Assembly (NCBI RefSeq): GCF_003955755.1
Contig: NZ_CP034465.1
Span: 2,474,001 to 2,538,000, forward strand
Source: Jeotgalibaca ciconiae
GTDB taxonomy: Bacteria; Bacillota; Bacilli; Lactobacillales; Aerococcaceae
Reading direction: 5' to 3'
Length of the DNA: 64,000 nt
Shown: one piece after another, positions 9,689 to 17,809 of the stretch
How positions within the stretch are numbered: position 1 is the stretch's first letter
How the letters are laid out: every line of letters starts with the position of its first letter
The notes under the pieces: generated by a model
The model's input: only the letters and a program-made list of their open reading frames with translations
The model's database searches: none
What the model was told of the DNA's origin: nothing
Made by a program: the position numbers and the translations under genes

Positions 9689-10705
9689 ATGGGATTGTTT
9701 GATCGCATTAAACGAGCATTTACTGGAGAAGATGTTACAACAGAACCAGTAAACGAAGAGAAACGAATTGTTATTGAAAAATTTGACAAGGGAATGGAAA
9801 AAACCCGGAAAAGTTTTTCTGAGAAAATAAATGAACTTTTCGCTGGATTTAGAGAAGTTGATGAGGACTTTTTCGATGACTTAGAAGAAGTACTGATTTC
9901 TGCTGATGTTGGTTTTGATATGACACTTGCCATTTCGGATGTTCTCCGTGAAGAAGTAAGATTACGAAATGTTCGTACGGGAGAGCAAGTTAAAAATGTC
10001 ATTGTTGAAAAAATGGTTGAGATTTATGAAAAGGGTGAAGTGGGACTTCCAACGATTAACGAAAATAAAAATGGATTAACGGTAATTTTATTTGTAGGAG
10101 TTAATGGAGTAGGTAAAACAACGACCATCGGAAAATATGCTCACAAATTAAGAAATGAAGGCAAAAAAGTATTGCTTGCGGCTGGAGACACATTCCGTGC
10201 TGGAGCAATTGAACAATTAGAAGTTTGGGCTGAGAGAGTTCAGGTGGATGTCGTTACAAGCGACGCGCATTCAGATCCTGCATCGGTTGTTTTTGATGCT
10301 TTGAAAAAAGGTCAAAAAGAAGAATATGATTACCTGCTGATCGATACAGCGGGTCGCCTCCAAAATAAAGTGAACCTAATGAAAGAATTAGAAAAAATCA
10401 ACCGGATTATTAGTCGTGAGATTCCAGAAGGGGCTTCAGAAACATTACTTGTTTTGGATGCTACGACAGGGCAAAATGCTTTGATTCAAGCAAAACAATT
10501 CAAAGAAACAACCAATGTTACCGGCTTGATTTTAACGAAATTAGATGGAACCGCAAAGGGCGGTGTTATTTTAGCAATTCGCCAAGAATTAGCTATTCCC
10601 GTAAAATTTGTAGGATTAGGTGAAGGTATGGATGATTTACAAGTTTTCGATCCTGAACAGTACATTTATGGATTAGTTAAAGATTTAGTTGAAGTAAAAG
10701 CTTAG
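9689..10705 (+). CDS. ftsY: Signal recognition particle receptor FtsY
   Basis: SRP GTPase at the membrane that receives Ffh-ribosome complexes and passes them to SecYEG. The A domain is short and charged (residues 1-55). The N domain is about 55-125. The G domain has G1 GVNGVGKTTT (137-146), DTFRAGA (167-173), DTAGR (219-223) and TKLDG (283-287). The 338-aa length is normal for a low-GC Gram-positive. It heads the SRP part of the cluster and is followed by a long hairpin. Confidence 0.95.
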   Translation: MGLFDRIKRAFTGEDVTTEPVNEEKRIVIEKFDKGMEKTRKSFSEKINELFAGFREVDEDFFDDLEEVLISADVGFDMTLAISDVLREEVRLRNVRTGEQVKNVIVEKMVEIYEKGEVGLPTINENKNGLTVILFVGVNGVGKTTTIGKYAHKLRNEGKKVLLAAGDTFRAGAIEQLEVWAERVQVDVVTSDAHSDPASVVFDALKKGQKEEYDYLLIDTAGRLQNKVNLMKELEKINRIISREIPEGASETLLVLDATTGQNALIQAKQFKETTNVTGLILTKLDGTAKGGVILAIRQELAIPVKFVGLGEGMDDLQVFDPEQYIYGLVKDLVEVKA

Positions 10706-10711
10706 ACTAAT

Positions 10712-10762
10712 AAAAGAAATGAGGTGTATGATTTGAAAAAAGTCAATCATCTCATTTCTTTT
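10712..10762 (+). terminator. Long hairpin / probable terminator after ftsY
   Basis: Twelve-bp outer stem (AAAAGAAATGAG and its complement) plus an inner ATGAT/ATCAT stem with a bulged T. The T-run is partly inside the stem and only TTTT is available, so it may be partial termination or processing before ylxM. Confidence 0.6.
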
Positions 10763-10875
10763 GCCAGTGTTAAAGAAAAAAATAAGTTGACTAATCTTGA
10801 TGTAATAGGTAACCTTATGAATGACGTAAAGATTTAATACTTGACGGCATAGAAGAGTGAAATGGAGGATCTATC

Positions 10876-11214
10876 TTGGAAATTGAAAAGACTAATTATA
10901 TGAACACTTTATTCGAATTCTATAGTATTTTGCTTACGAATAAGCAAAAAGGTTATCTCTCCCTCTATTATGGCGATGATTATTCATTAGGTGAAATTGC
11001 TGATGAGTTTGAAGTAAGCAGACAAGCAATTTATGATAATATCAAACGAACAGAAAAAATCCTTATTAATTATGAAAAAAAACTTCATTTAGTTGAAAAT
11101 TTTCTTCTGCGAAAAGAAGTATTGGATCAATTAAAAGAATATGCAACAGAGAAATATCCAAGTGATAACGAAATACAAAGAATGATTCAATTAATTGAAT
11201 CATTTGACGAATAG
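10876..11214 (+). CDS. ylxM: YlxM family SRP-associated HTH protein
   Basis: Small helix-turn-helix protein (UPF0122) always linked to ffh. In streptococci the homologue stimulates SRP GTPases. The 112-aa sequence has a sigma-70 region 4-like HTH near residues 35-58 ([20 protein letters not shown]). The start is a TTG at 10876 with AATGGAGGAT upstream; no ATG fits. It lies 20 bp before ffh and is certainly co-transcribed with it. Confidence 0.92.
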   Translation: MEIEKTNYMNTLFEFYSILLTNKQKGYLSLYYGDDYSLGEIADEFEVSRQAIYDNIKRTEKILINYEKKLHLVENFLLRKEVLDQLKEYATEKYPSDNEIQRMIQLIESFDE

Positions 11215-11234
11215 AATATAGGATGTGAAGAAAT

Positions 11235-12650
11235 ATGGCATTTGAAGGCCTGTCGGAACGCTTACAAGGCGCAATGACAAAAATTGGTAAAAAAGGAAGA
11301 ATTACCGAAGCTGACTTAAAAGAAATGATGCGTGAAGTTCGTCTCGCGTTACTTGAAGCCGACGTAAACTTTCGTGTAGTAAAAGATTTTGTAAAAAAAG
11401 TGAATGAACGGGCATTAGGGTCCGATGTATTAGAATCTTTGTCACCTGCTCAACAAGTAGTAAAAATCGTTAACGAAGAACTGACCGAATTGATGGGTGG
11501 AGAACAAGAACCATTTCTTTTCTCTAAAAAACCACCTACTGTTGTAATGATGGTTGGTTTGCAAGGGGCCGGTAAAACGACCACAGCTGGCAAGTTAGCG
11601 AATTATATGAAAAAACGTGAAAATAAACGTCCTTTATTAGCTGCAGCAGACGTATATCGTCCAGCAGCGATTGACCAGCTGCAAACCATTGGGAAACAAT
11701 TGGATTTCCCGGTTTATCAAAAAGGCGTGGAAGCGAATCCCGTAGCAATTGCAGAAGAGGCGGTTGAGGAAGCACGAATGACGGGACGCGACCTTGTTAT
11801 TATTGATACGGCAGGTCGTCTTCACGTAGACGAACTTTTAATGACCGAATTGAAAAATATTAAAGCTGCTGTGCAACCAGACGAAATTCTGTTTACAGTA
11901 GATGCAATGACCGGGCAAGACGCGGTAAATGTAGCGAAAGCATTTAATGAGCAATTAGGTATTACTGGGGTTATTTTAACGAAGTTAGACGGAGATACTC
12001 GTGGTGGTTCTGCTTTGTCAATCCGTTCCGTAACGGGTAAACCAATTAAATTTACCGGTCAAGGAGAAAAATTAGACGATATTGAACCGTTCTATCCGGA
12101 TCGTATGGCCTCTCGTATCCTTGGTATGGGAGATATGCTGACGCTGATTGAAAGAGCACAGCAGGATTATGATGAAGTAAAAGCGCAAGAAATGGCGGAT
12201 AAAATCCGTGAGAATACTTTTGATTTTAATGATTTTATTGATCAAATGGACCAAGTTTCAAATATGGGGCCGATTGAAGATATCTTAAAGATGATACCAG
12301 GGATGAGTAACTGGCCGGGTATTGACCAAGTGAAAGTTGATCCAAAAGATATGGCACATATGAAGGCAATTGTCCTTTCCATGACTCCGGAAGAACGAGA
12401 AAATCCTGAAATTCTGTCTCAAAGCAGACGAAGAAGAATTGCAAAAGGTTCCGCACGTTCCTTACAAGAAGTAAACCGTATGATTAAACAGTTTAATGAA
12501 TCTCGTAAAATGATGAATAAAATGTCTAAAGGAAACTTTGATGGCATGGAAGGCTTGCTTGGAAATGGACCGAAAGGGAAATTAGGCCAGCTGGCAATGA
12601 AACAAATGTCCCGAAAAATGGGCAAGAAAAAGAAAAGAAAAAAAAGATAA
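11235..12650 (+). CDS. ffh: Signal recognition particle protein Ffh
   Basis: GTPase that binds signal sequences and SRP RNA and targets ribosomes to FtsY. The N domain is residues 1-95. The G domain has G1 GLQGAGKTTT (108-117), DVYRPAA, DTAGR and TKLDGD. A methionine-rich M domain runs from about 300 to 440 with the RNA-binding SRRRRIAKGS segment. A lysine-rich tail ends the 471-aa protein. The SD AGGATGTG precedes the ATG. Confidence 0.96.
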   Translation: MAFEGLSERLQGAMTKIGKKGRITEADLKEMMREVRLALLEADVNFRVVKDFVKKVNERALGSDVLESLSPAQQVVKIVNEELTELMGGEQEPFLFSKKPPTVVMMVGLQGAGKTTTAGKLANYMKKRENKRPLLAAADVYRPAAIDQLQTIGKQLDFPVYQKGVEANPVAIAEEAVEEARMTGRDLVIIDTAGRLHVDELLMTELKNIKAAVQPDEILFTVDAMTGQDAVNVAKAFNEQLGITGVILTKLDGDTRGGSALSIRSVTGKPIKFTGQGEKLDDIEPFYPDRMASRILGMGDMLTLIERAQQDYDEVKAQEMADKIRENTFDFNDFIDQMDQVSNMGPIEDILKMIPGMSNWPGIDQVKVDPKDMAHMKAIVLSMTPEERENPEILSQSRRRRIAKGSARSLQEVNRMIKQFNESRKMMNKMSKGNFDGMEGLLGNGPKGKLGQLAMKQMSRKMGKKKKRKKR

Positions 12651-12669
12651 GACTGTAAAGAAAAAATAC

Positions 12670-12698
12670 TTTACAAGCTATAATTAAACTGGTATGAT
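12670..12698 (+). promoter_or_regulatory. Promoter of rpsP-khpA
   Basis: TTTACA, 17-nt spacer, TATGAT, with TGG giving an extended -10. It lies 42 bp before the rpsP start in the ffh-rpsP gap, so the ribosomal protein gene has its own strong promoter. Confidence 0.85.
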
Positions 12699-12739
12699 AT
12701 CACTTGTGAGATTGAGACAAATGGAGGTGTATTTATAAA

Positions 12740-13012
12740 ATGGCAGTAAAAATCCGTCTAAAACGTATGGGTTCTAAAAGAAATCCATTCTACAGAGTTG
12801 TTGTAGCTGATTCCCGCGCACCACGTGATGGTCGCTTCATCGAAAAAGTTGGTACTTATAACCCAGTTGTTGAACCAGCTGAAGTAAAATTTGATGAGGA
12901 ACTAGTCCTAAAATGGTTGGCAAACGGTGCACAACCATCTGATACAGTTAGAAACTTACTTTCTCAAGAAGGTATCATGAAGAAATTCCATGAATCTAAA
13001 ACAGCTAAATAA
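12740..13012 (+). CDS. rpsP: 30S ribosomal protein S16
   Basis: Structural protein of the 30S subunit, needed for early assembly. The 90-aa sequence matches the S16 family from the N-terminal [20 protein letters not shown] to the GTYNP motif near residue 38. GGAGGT lies about 12 nt before the ATG. It is followed by khpA. Confidence 0.97.
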   Translation: MAVKIRLKRMGSKRNPFYRVVVADSRAPRDGRFIEKVGTYNPVVEPAEVKFDEELVLKWLANGAQPSDTVRNLLSQEGIMKKFHESKTAK

Positions 13013-13071
13013 TTTGTTTGGATAATAAGTATTCAGAAGCATTGAATTCAACCAAAAGGATGGTGGTTTAC

Positions 13072-13317
13072 ATGCCTGATATTAAAGAATTGATTCTAAC
13101 AATGGTTACCCCTCTAGTTGAACATCAGGATGACATCACGATTGATATTAAAGAAACAAATGATTTCTATGAATATCATCTTGCTGTTCACCCAGAAGAT
13201 GTAGGGCGTGTCATTGGAAAACAAGGTCGAGTTGCTCGTGCAATTCGAACAATTGTATATAGTGTGCGAACTAAAAAATCGAAGCGTGTTCGTCTAGTTA
13301 TAGAAGGAGCAGAGTAG
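13072..13317 (+). CDS. khpA: KH-domain RNA-binding protein KhpA (YlqC)
   Basis: Small KH-type RNA-binding protein that partners with KhpB/EloR in Gram-positives and affects cell elongation. The core VGRVIGKQGRVARAIRTIV near residues 46-65 contains the GxxG loop (GKQG). I chose ATG 13072 (MPDIKELIL, 81 aa) because it matches the family's N-terminus and follows AAAAGGA. An upstream in-frame TTG at 13018 has no SD. YlqD, present after this gene in Bacillus, is absent here. Confidence 0.93.
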   Translation: MPDIKELILTMVTPLVEHQDDITIDIKETNDFYEYHLAVHPEDVGRVIGKQGRVARAIRTIVYSVRTKKSKRVRLVIEGAE

Positions 13318-13356
13318 ATTTTTAGGACACTATTATAAATGCATATACAAAATAAA

Positions 13357-13397
13357 GCGGACATTCATTTGAAAAGGTGAACTTGTCCCTTTTTTTG
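13357..13397 (+). terminator. Probable terminator after khpA
   Basis: Interrupted stem GGACA..TTCA / TGAA..TGTCC followed by CTTTTTTT. It would separate the rpsP-khpA unit from rimM-trmD, although rimM shows no clear promoter of its own. Confidence 0.6.
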
Positions 13398-13427
13398 TAG
13401 GGAAGAGCCATAAAAGAGGTGAAAATG

Positions 13428-13946
13428 ATGGAAAACTATTTAGAGGTAGGTAAAATCGTCAATACGCAAGGATTAAAAGGTGAAATTCGTGTGATATCTG
13501 TTACTGATTTTGCAGAGGAACGTTACAAAAAAGGTTCTGTCCTAACTATTTTTCAAGATGGTAAAGAACCGGTTGAAATAACTGTAAGCAGTCATAGAAA
13601 GCATAAAAACTTTGATATCTTAACCTTTGAAGGGCATTCACGGATTGAAGATGTAGAAGGATACAAGGGATCCATTTTGAAAGTTTCAAAAGAACATATC
13701 CAAGAATTAGAAGGTGAAGAATACTATTACCATCAGATTATTGGATTATCGGTTGTTACAGAGGATGGTACGCAGCTGGGAACCATTAAAGAAATATTGT
13801 CACCTGGTGCAAATGATGTGTGGGTAGTCGGAGAAAAAGGAAAAAAAGATTTGTTGATTCCATATATTAAAGATGTTGTGAATGAAGTAAATTTAGAAGA
13901 AGGAATGGTTATCGTTACGTTGTTGGAAGGAATGTTAGAGGAATGA
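13428..13946 (+). CDS. rimM: Ribosome maturation factor RimM
   Basis: Assembly factor that binds S19 and helps form the 30S head. It has an N-terminal RimM beta-barrel (about 1-90, starting [18 protein letters not shown]) and a C-terminal PRC barrel (about 97-170, [11 protein letters not shown]). I chose ATG 13428 because GAGGTG lies 6 nt upstream. ATG 13425 and GTG 13419 are in frame but too close to or within the SD. Length is 172 aa. It overlaps trmD by 4 bp. Confidence 0.94.
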   Translation: MENYLEVGKIVNTQGLKGEIRVISVTDFAEERYKKGSVLTIFQDGKEPVEITVSSHRKHKNFDILTFEGHSRIEDVEGYKGSILKVSKEHIQELEGEEYYYHQIIGLSVVTEDGTQLGTIKEILSPGANDVWVVGEKGKKDLLIPYIKDVVNEVNLEEGMVIVTLLEGMLEE

Positions 13947-14683
13947 GAATTGATGTCTTGACACTTTTTCCGAATATGTTTGACGGGCCAATGAGTGAGT
14001 CTATTATTGGAAAAGCAATTGAAAAAGAGCTTGTAGAAATTAAAACGACCAATTTCCGTGATTATACAGAGAACAAACATAACATGGTAGACGATTATCC
14101 TTTTGGTGGAGGAGCTGGGATGCTTCTGACAGCTCAACCTATTGTCGATAGCATCGATGCGATTAAAAAGTCTCAGCCAGAGACAAAGAAGCGGATTATT
14201 TTAATGGACCCAGCTGGAAAAAAGTACGATCAAAAGTTAGCTGAAGAGCTTTCTCAAGAGGAACACTTAATTTTTATTTGTGGTCATTATGAAGGTTTTG
14301 ATGAGCGGATAAAATCCCATGTAACGGATGAAGTTTCAATTGGAGACTTTATTCTAACAGGGGGAGAATTAGGTGCTATGGTAATAATCGATAGTGTGGT
14401 TCGTTTATTACCAGAGACATTAGGAAATGTGTTATCCAATCAGACGGACTCTTTTTCAACAGGTTTACTGGAGCATCCTCAATACACAAGACCACGCTCT
14501 TTTAGAGGGGAAGAAGTGCCAGAAGTACTGTTAAGCGGCAACCATGCCAAGATAGCTGAGTGGCAAGAAAAAGCGTCTCTACGCAAGACGTTGGAGAGAC
14601 GACCAGATTTGTTGGAAAAAATCGAATTAACTGAACAACAGGAGAAATGGCTGCAAGAAATTAAGGAAGAATTAGATGAGTAA
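13943..14683 (+). CDS. trmD: tRNA (guanine-N1)-methyltransferase TrmD
   Basis: SPOUT-class enzyme that makes m1G37 from S-adenosylmethionine and so prevents frameshifting. The 246-aa protein shows the knot motifs GGGAGMLL (near 54), [15 protein letters not shown] (near 109-123) and [11 protein letters not shown] (near 132-142). Translation is probably coupled to rimM by the ATGA overlap. Confidence 0.96.
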   Translation: MRIDVLTLFPNMFDGPMSESIIGKAIEKELVEIKTTNFRDYTENKHNMVDDYPFGGGAGMLLTAQPIVDSIDAIKKSQPETKKRIILMDPAGKKYDQKLAEELSQEEHLIFICGHYEGFDERIKSHVTDEVSIGDFILTGGELGAMVIIDSVVRLLPETLGNVLSNQTDSFSTGLLEHPQYTRPRSFRGEEVPEVLLSGNHAKIAEWQEKASLRKTLERRPDLLEKIELTEQQEKWLQEIKEELDE

Positions 14684-14708
14684 TTTATATCGTATAAAGA
14701 AAAAGCCC

Positions 14709-14737
14709 TTTACAGACATTAGAAATTATGATAAACT
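14709..14737 (+). promoter_or_regulatory. Promoter of rplS
   Basis: TTTACA, 17-nt spacer, TAAACT with an extended TGA. It leaves an untranslated leader of about 85 nt before the rplS ATG. Confidence 0.65.
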
Positions 14738-14744
14738 CTTACGA

Positions 14745-14815
14745 GTGAGCAGGAGACTGCTCTAAGATAACGATATTCCGCTGATAGATAAAGCTATGTA
14801 TGAATATTTGTTGGA
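14745..14815 (+). promoter_or_regulatory. Structured rplS leader (L19-leader candidate)
   Basis: The 5' UTR contains a perfect hairpin, GAGCAG-GAGA-CTGCTC (14747-14762), just after the expected transcription start. Firmicutes rplS mRNAs often carry an autoregulatory L19 leader. That this is one is inferred from its place and the hairpin only. Confidence 0.4.
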
Positions 14816-14829
14816 AGGAGAAAAAAGAA

Positions 14830-15174
14830 ATGAACTTAATCGAATCAATTACACAAGAACAATTACGTAATGATATTCCTGCTTTCCGTCCTGGAGACAC
14901 GGTTCGCGTACACGCGCGCGTTGTCGAAGGAGAGAGAGAACGTATCCAACTTTTCGAAGGCGTTGTTATTAAGCGTCGCGGACAAGGGATCAGCGAAACT
15001 TACACAGTTCGTAAAATTTCAAATGGTGTTGGCGTTGAGCGTACATTCCCAATCCATACACCACGTGTTGCACAAATTGAAGTAGTTCGTCACGGTCGAG
15101 TACGTCGTGCAAAACTATATTACTTGCGTGCATTACACGGAAAAGCAGCTCGTATTCCAGAACGTCGCCGTTAA
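14830..15174 (+). CDS. rplS: 50S ribosomal protein L19
   Basis: Ribosomal protein at the 30S/50S interface. The 114-aa sequence has the family core [20 protein letters not shown] and [21 protein letters not shown] chose ATG 14830 (MNLIESIT) with GGAAGGAG 8-9 nt upstream. A longer frame opens at 14800 without an SD. It ends the ribosome-maturation cluster and is followed by a strong terminator and a repeat array. Confidence 0.97.
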   Translation: MNLIESITQEQLRNDIPAFRPGDTVRVHARVVEGERERIQLFEGVVIKRRGQGISETYTVRKISNGVGVERTFPIHTPRVAQIEVVRHGRVRRAKLYYLRALHGKAARIPERRR

Positions 15175-15195
15175 TATTTCAAATAGCAGTACCTC

Positions 15196-15227
15196 AGAGC
15201 CAAATCATCGTGATTTGGCTCTTTTTA
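15196..15227 (+). terminator. Terminator of rplS
   Basis: Perfect 12-bp stem AGAGCCAAATCA / TGATTTGGCTCT with a TCG loop and TTTTT. The T-tract runs straight into the first dispersed repeat copy. Confidence 0.92.
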
Positions 15228-15350
15228 TAGAGTCAGGGTAGTACAAGTCCTGTCATCGATGTTTATCTATCAAGTCTTGGCCTCGTGAAAAAAAGGCCCT
15301 ATCCTCGCTCGCTTTTCTATGAGAGAGTTGGCTTACGAATACGGAAACTT
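15223..15350 (+). repeat. Dispersed repeat, copy 1 (degenerate)
   Basis: It begins in the rplS terminator T-tract (TTTTTATAGA). It aligns with copy 3 over GGGTAGTACAAGTCC...CATCGATGTTTATC...AAGTCTTGGCCTCGTGAAAAAAAGG, with many substitutions. The terminal GCGGAC hairpin is not preserved. No coding potential is seen. It forms the left edge of a 750-bp gene-free region. Confidence 0.6.
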
Positions 15351-15360
15351 TTATAGAAAC

Positions 15361-15502
15361 AGATGTTCAAATGGTATGTGAGGGTTGAACATCTTCATTT
15401 TTAAAAAAACACGATGTTCAATAGGAAATTTAACGTTGAACATCGTTATTCTAAAAAAATAAAGATATTCAGCTTTTAAAAGGAGTTTGAACATCTTTAT
15501 TT
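15361..15502 (+). repeat. Three tandem 51-nt hairpin units (GATGTTCAA arms)
   Basis: Three units with starts about 51 nt apart. Unit 1 pairs AGATGTTCAA (15361-15370) with TTGAACATCT (15385-15394). Unit 2 pairs CGATGTTCAA (15412-15421) with TTGAACATCG (15436-15445). Unit 3 pairs AAAGATATTCA (15461-15471) with TGAACATCTTT (15488-15498) with one mismatch. Loops are 14-16 nt and not conserved, and each unit is followed by a T/A-rich stretch. The outer pair changes from A-T to C-G between units 1 and 2, which keeps the stem. Function is unknown. Confidence 0.8.
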
Positions 15503-15630
15503 TAGACAAGGGTAGTATAAGTCCTGGATTCGTGAATAAAGACAAATTTTATTAATGGCACGCTTCGCTGCTTATTAGGGGAAAAAACCTATTTCTCATA
15601 GGGCAAAGCGGACTTGTCAGTTTTTTTATA
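15500..15630 (+). repeat. Dispersed repeat, copy 2
   Basis: It begins in the T-rich tail of hairpin unit 3 (TTTTAGACAAGGGTAG), shares CGCTTCGCTGCT and CTATTT..TCATAGG with copy 3, and ends in GCGGACTTGTCAGTTTTTTT, a decayed form of the terminal hairpin. Its T-tract is the start of copy 3. Confidence 0.7.
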
Positions 15631-15786
15631 GACTAGGGGATTATAAGTTCAGCCATCAATGTCTAGCTCCCAAGTCCTGACCTAGTGAAAAAAAGATAAA
15701 TTTGCCCCATTGCGCGCTTCGCTGCTCATTCAGGGTCAAATTTCCTATTTTTTCATAGGTCAAGGCGGACTTGTCCGCTTTTCTTA
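15624..15786 (+). repeat. Dispersed repeat, copy 3 (well preserved)
   Basis: It runs from TTTTATAGACTAGGGG to the terminal hairpin GCGGACTTGTCCGC plus TTTTCTT. It is nearly identical in inverse orientation to 60884-61090. Internally GACCTA / TAGGTC and AAATTTG / CAAATTT pair around a CGCGCTTCGCTGCTC centre, so the whole element folds on itself. A short open frame on the opposite strand is a by-product. It may act as an extra terminator. Confidence 0.85.
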
Positions 15787-15883
15787 ATAACTGGTTCTGT
15801 GAGTTGATAGTGCTGTGCCTAAAAGCAATCTTACTTTTATAAACAATTAAAAGAGAAATTATTCTAGGCACTGTTTGCAATTA

Positions 15884-15892
15884 TGTTATACT
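15884..15892 (+). promoter_or_regulatory. Extended -10 promoter of the 15924 gene
   Basis: TGTTATACT, an extended -10, lies 31 bp before the GTG start. No clear -35 is seen. Confidence 0.5.
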
Positions 15893-15923
15893 AATAAAAG
15901 AAATAAAGAGAGGGGATAAGTTT

Positions 15924-16352
15924 GTGCAAATTTTAGAAGAATTAGATAAGTTATTCGCTGAGAAAAAATTACCATTAAAAAGACAAGAAATTGTAAATAA
16001 CCAAACTCTGTATCAAGGATCTTTTTTAGTTCGCCCTGGCAAAAAAGTTCCTTTTGGAATTGTTATTGTAAATGGAGAAGGGGTCGTTGATTTCCAGATT
16101 ACTTTTAAACAAATTGGCTATTTAACAAATTATAATGATAAAGCAAAACTTCTTGAAGTAATCAATGAATTAAATCTAGGCAAAGCTTTCTATTATAAAG
16201 TCTCTCTTGCAGGGGATGGCGAGATTTTAATGAGAACAATGGCGAAAACAACAGAAGATGTCCGACCATTGTATGAAATGTTGATTGTTGGGTCAAATGT
16301 TGTTAAACAGGTTATCCAAGAAGTCGAGAAAATAGCACCACCAGTTGAATAA
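15924..16352 (+). CDS. Conserved hypothetical protein, possibly YbjN-like fold
   Basis: I do not recognise this 142-aa protein with certainty. It has no signal peptide or membrane segment and mixes short helices and strands (PFGIVIVNGEGVVDFQITFKQI, then a leucine-rich helix, then strand AFYYKVSLAGDGEILMR), the general pattern of the YbjN / sensory-transduction-regulator fold. The GTG start at 15924 has AGGGG 8 nt upstream; no ATG start fits. It is monocistronic, between its own promoter and a bidirectional terminator. Confidence 0.75.
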   Translation: MQILEELDKLFAEKKLPLKRQEIVNNQTLYQGSFLVRPGKKVPFGIVIVNGEGVVDFQITFKQIGYLTNYNDKAKLLEVINELNLGKAFYYKVSLAGDGEILMRTMAKTTEDVRPLYEMLIVGSNVVKQVIQEVEKIAPPVE

Positions 16353-16355
16353 AAT

Positions 16356-16401
16356 AAACAAGTAAAGGCTCAGAGAAAATTCTTTGAGCCTTTACTTGTT
16401 T
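16356..16401. terminator. Bidirectional terminator between the 15924 gene and npr
   Basis: Seventeen-bp stem AAACAAGTAAAGGCTCA with its full complement. The genes converge on it, so it can serve both. Confidence 0.88.
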
Positions 16402-16410
16402 CAAAAAATA

Positions 16411-17769
16411 TTAAAATAATTGTTTGTCGCTACCAAAAGTTTGGCCAAGTGCTTGTTGAGCCAATACATTCAAGTAGTTCCAAGGGCGGTTATATCCAGG
16501 TTGGAAGAAGAAGTCAGCTTCAGCTAGATCTTCTAATGTCCAGTGAGCTGAGATTGCTACAGAAATCGTATTGATAGATGCGGTAACATCTTCTTTTGAC
16601 ATTAATTGTGCACCAACGATACGGTGGGAATCTTTTTCGTAATGGATTTTCATCATTACGTTTCCTTCGTCTCCCATGAATTTTGGACGAATTGCTTCTT
16701 CATAATAAGTACTTTCAACTTCTGCTGAAAGTAAGTTAGCATCGATGTCTTTTACACCTGTACAAGCAAAATGATAGTCAAACAGAGATAACCCAGAAGT
16801 TCCAGATACAGCTTTCATTTCAGCATTTTTTCCGACCATGTTTTGTGCTGCAATAATTCCTTGACGTCGTGCGTTTGATGCTAATGCGATTGCCTTATCA
16901 TCATTTACAGCTGGAGCAAATGGAACTTTAGTAGCGTCTCCTGCAACATAAATATCTTCTTCAGAAGATTTCATATGGCTGTCTACTTTAACAAATCCGC
17001 GTGCATCCAATTCTAGAATACCATGCAACCATTCAGTATTCGGACGAACACCAACTGCCATGATAACAGTATCTACGTCATAAGATCCTTTGTCTGTGAT
17101 TACTTTGCTCGCTTTTCCGTCAGTTGCTTCAATTTCTTGAATACATTCTCCGGTTTTTATTTTTAATCCTTTTTCTTCAGAGTGAGCTGTCAGGATATTT
17201 GTAAATTCTTTATCTAAGTATGAAGGAAGAATAGAATCAAGAATGTCAATCACTGTGGTATCAATACCAGCTTTCGTAAAAGCCTCAGCAACTTCAATTC
17301 CAATGTATCCACTTCCGACAACAACTGCTTTTTTAGCAGTTTTCATACGTTCTTTAATAGCGTCAGCCCATTCACGCCCGCGTACATAATAAACATGTTC
17401 ATTATCTAATCCAGAGATTGAAAGTTCAACAGGAACAGCACCTGGACTCAAGAATAATTTATCATAGCTTTCTTCTTTTTCGCCATCATTTGTTTTAACA
17501 GTGATTGTCTTTCCTTTTGGATCTAAGCTAACAACGTCGCTATTCATATGAACATGAACGCCTTGGTCAATATATGATTGCTCATTCGCATAGTGCAAGC
17601 TATCTAATGATGGAGAGATTCCTTCCAAGTAGCTTTGAATTCCGCATGATAAAAAGGAAGCAGTCGTTCCACGTTCATACAAATGAATTTCTGCACTTGG
17701 ATCTTCCTTCAAAACTGTTTGAACGACTTCGTATCCTGCATGTGATGTACCTACAACTATAATTTTCAC
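16411..17769 (-). CDS. npr: FAD-dependent NADH peroxidase (or water-forming NADH oxidase)
   Basis: Flavoprotein disulfide reductase that uses NADH to reduce peroxide (or oxygen) to water through a cysteine-sulfenic acid centre. The conserved His10 and redox Cys42 (SFLSCGIQSYLEG) are visible. NADH-binding VVVGSGYIGIEVAEAF lies near 149-164, FAD-binding VAGDATKVPF near 275-284, and the C-terminal interface domain ends in ADFFFQPGYNRPWN. From memory the pattern resembles enterococcal Npr more than Nox, but peroxidase and oxidase cannot be told apart reliably by eye. GTG start with GGAGGT 7 nt upstream. A PerR-like box covers the promoter. Confidence 0.85.
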   Translation of the reverse strand: MKIIVVGTSHAGYEVVQTVLKEDPSAEIHLYERGTTASFLSCGIQSYLEGISPSLDSLHYANEQSYIDQGVHVHMNSDVVSLDPKGKTITVKTNDGEKEESYDKLFLSPGAVPVELSISGLDNEHVYYVRGREWADAIKERMKTAKKAVVVGSGYIGIEVAEAFTKAGIDTTVIDILDSILPSYLDKEFTNILTAHSEEKGLKIKTGECIQEIEATDGKASKVITDKGSYDVDTVIMAVGVRPNTEWLHGILELDARGFVKVDSHMKSSEEDIYVAGDATKVPFAPAVNDDKAIALASNARRQGIIAAQNMVGKNAEMKAVSGTSGLSLFDYHFACTGVKDIDANLLSAEVESTYYEEAIRPKFMGDEGNVMMKIHYEKDSHRIVGAQLMSKEDVTASINTISVAISAHWTLEDLAEADFFFQPGYNRPWNYLNVLAQQALGQTFGSDKQLF

Positions 17770-17809
17770 TCAATTACCTCCGATAAATAAAAGTTTTGCC
17801 ACAACTATC

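Noticed and set aside
13018-13071. Longer khpA from an upstream TTG
   Set aside because: No SD, only 5 bp after the rpsP stop, and the extra residues are not part of the KhpA family.
13357-13397. Terminator after khpA as a remnant of the dispersed repeat
   Set aside because: Only the GCGGAC..TTGTCC ends resemble the repeat's terminal hairpin; there is no match further upstream, so a simple terminator is enough to explain it.
15361-15502. Tandem hairpins read as a CRISPR array
   Set aside because: Only three units, the repeats are the two arms of each hairpin with a short loop, there are no 25-40 nt unique spacers between identical repeats, and no cas genes are near.
15351-15880. Two minus-strand open frames of 64 and 74 codons in the repeat array
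   Set aside because: They follow the repeats, have no SD, show no family-like sequence and are by-products of low stop density in the hairpin arms.
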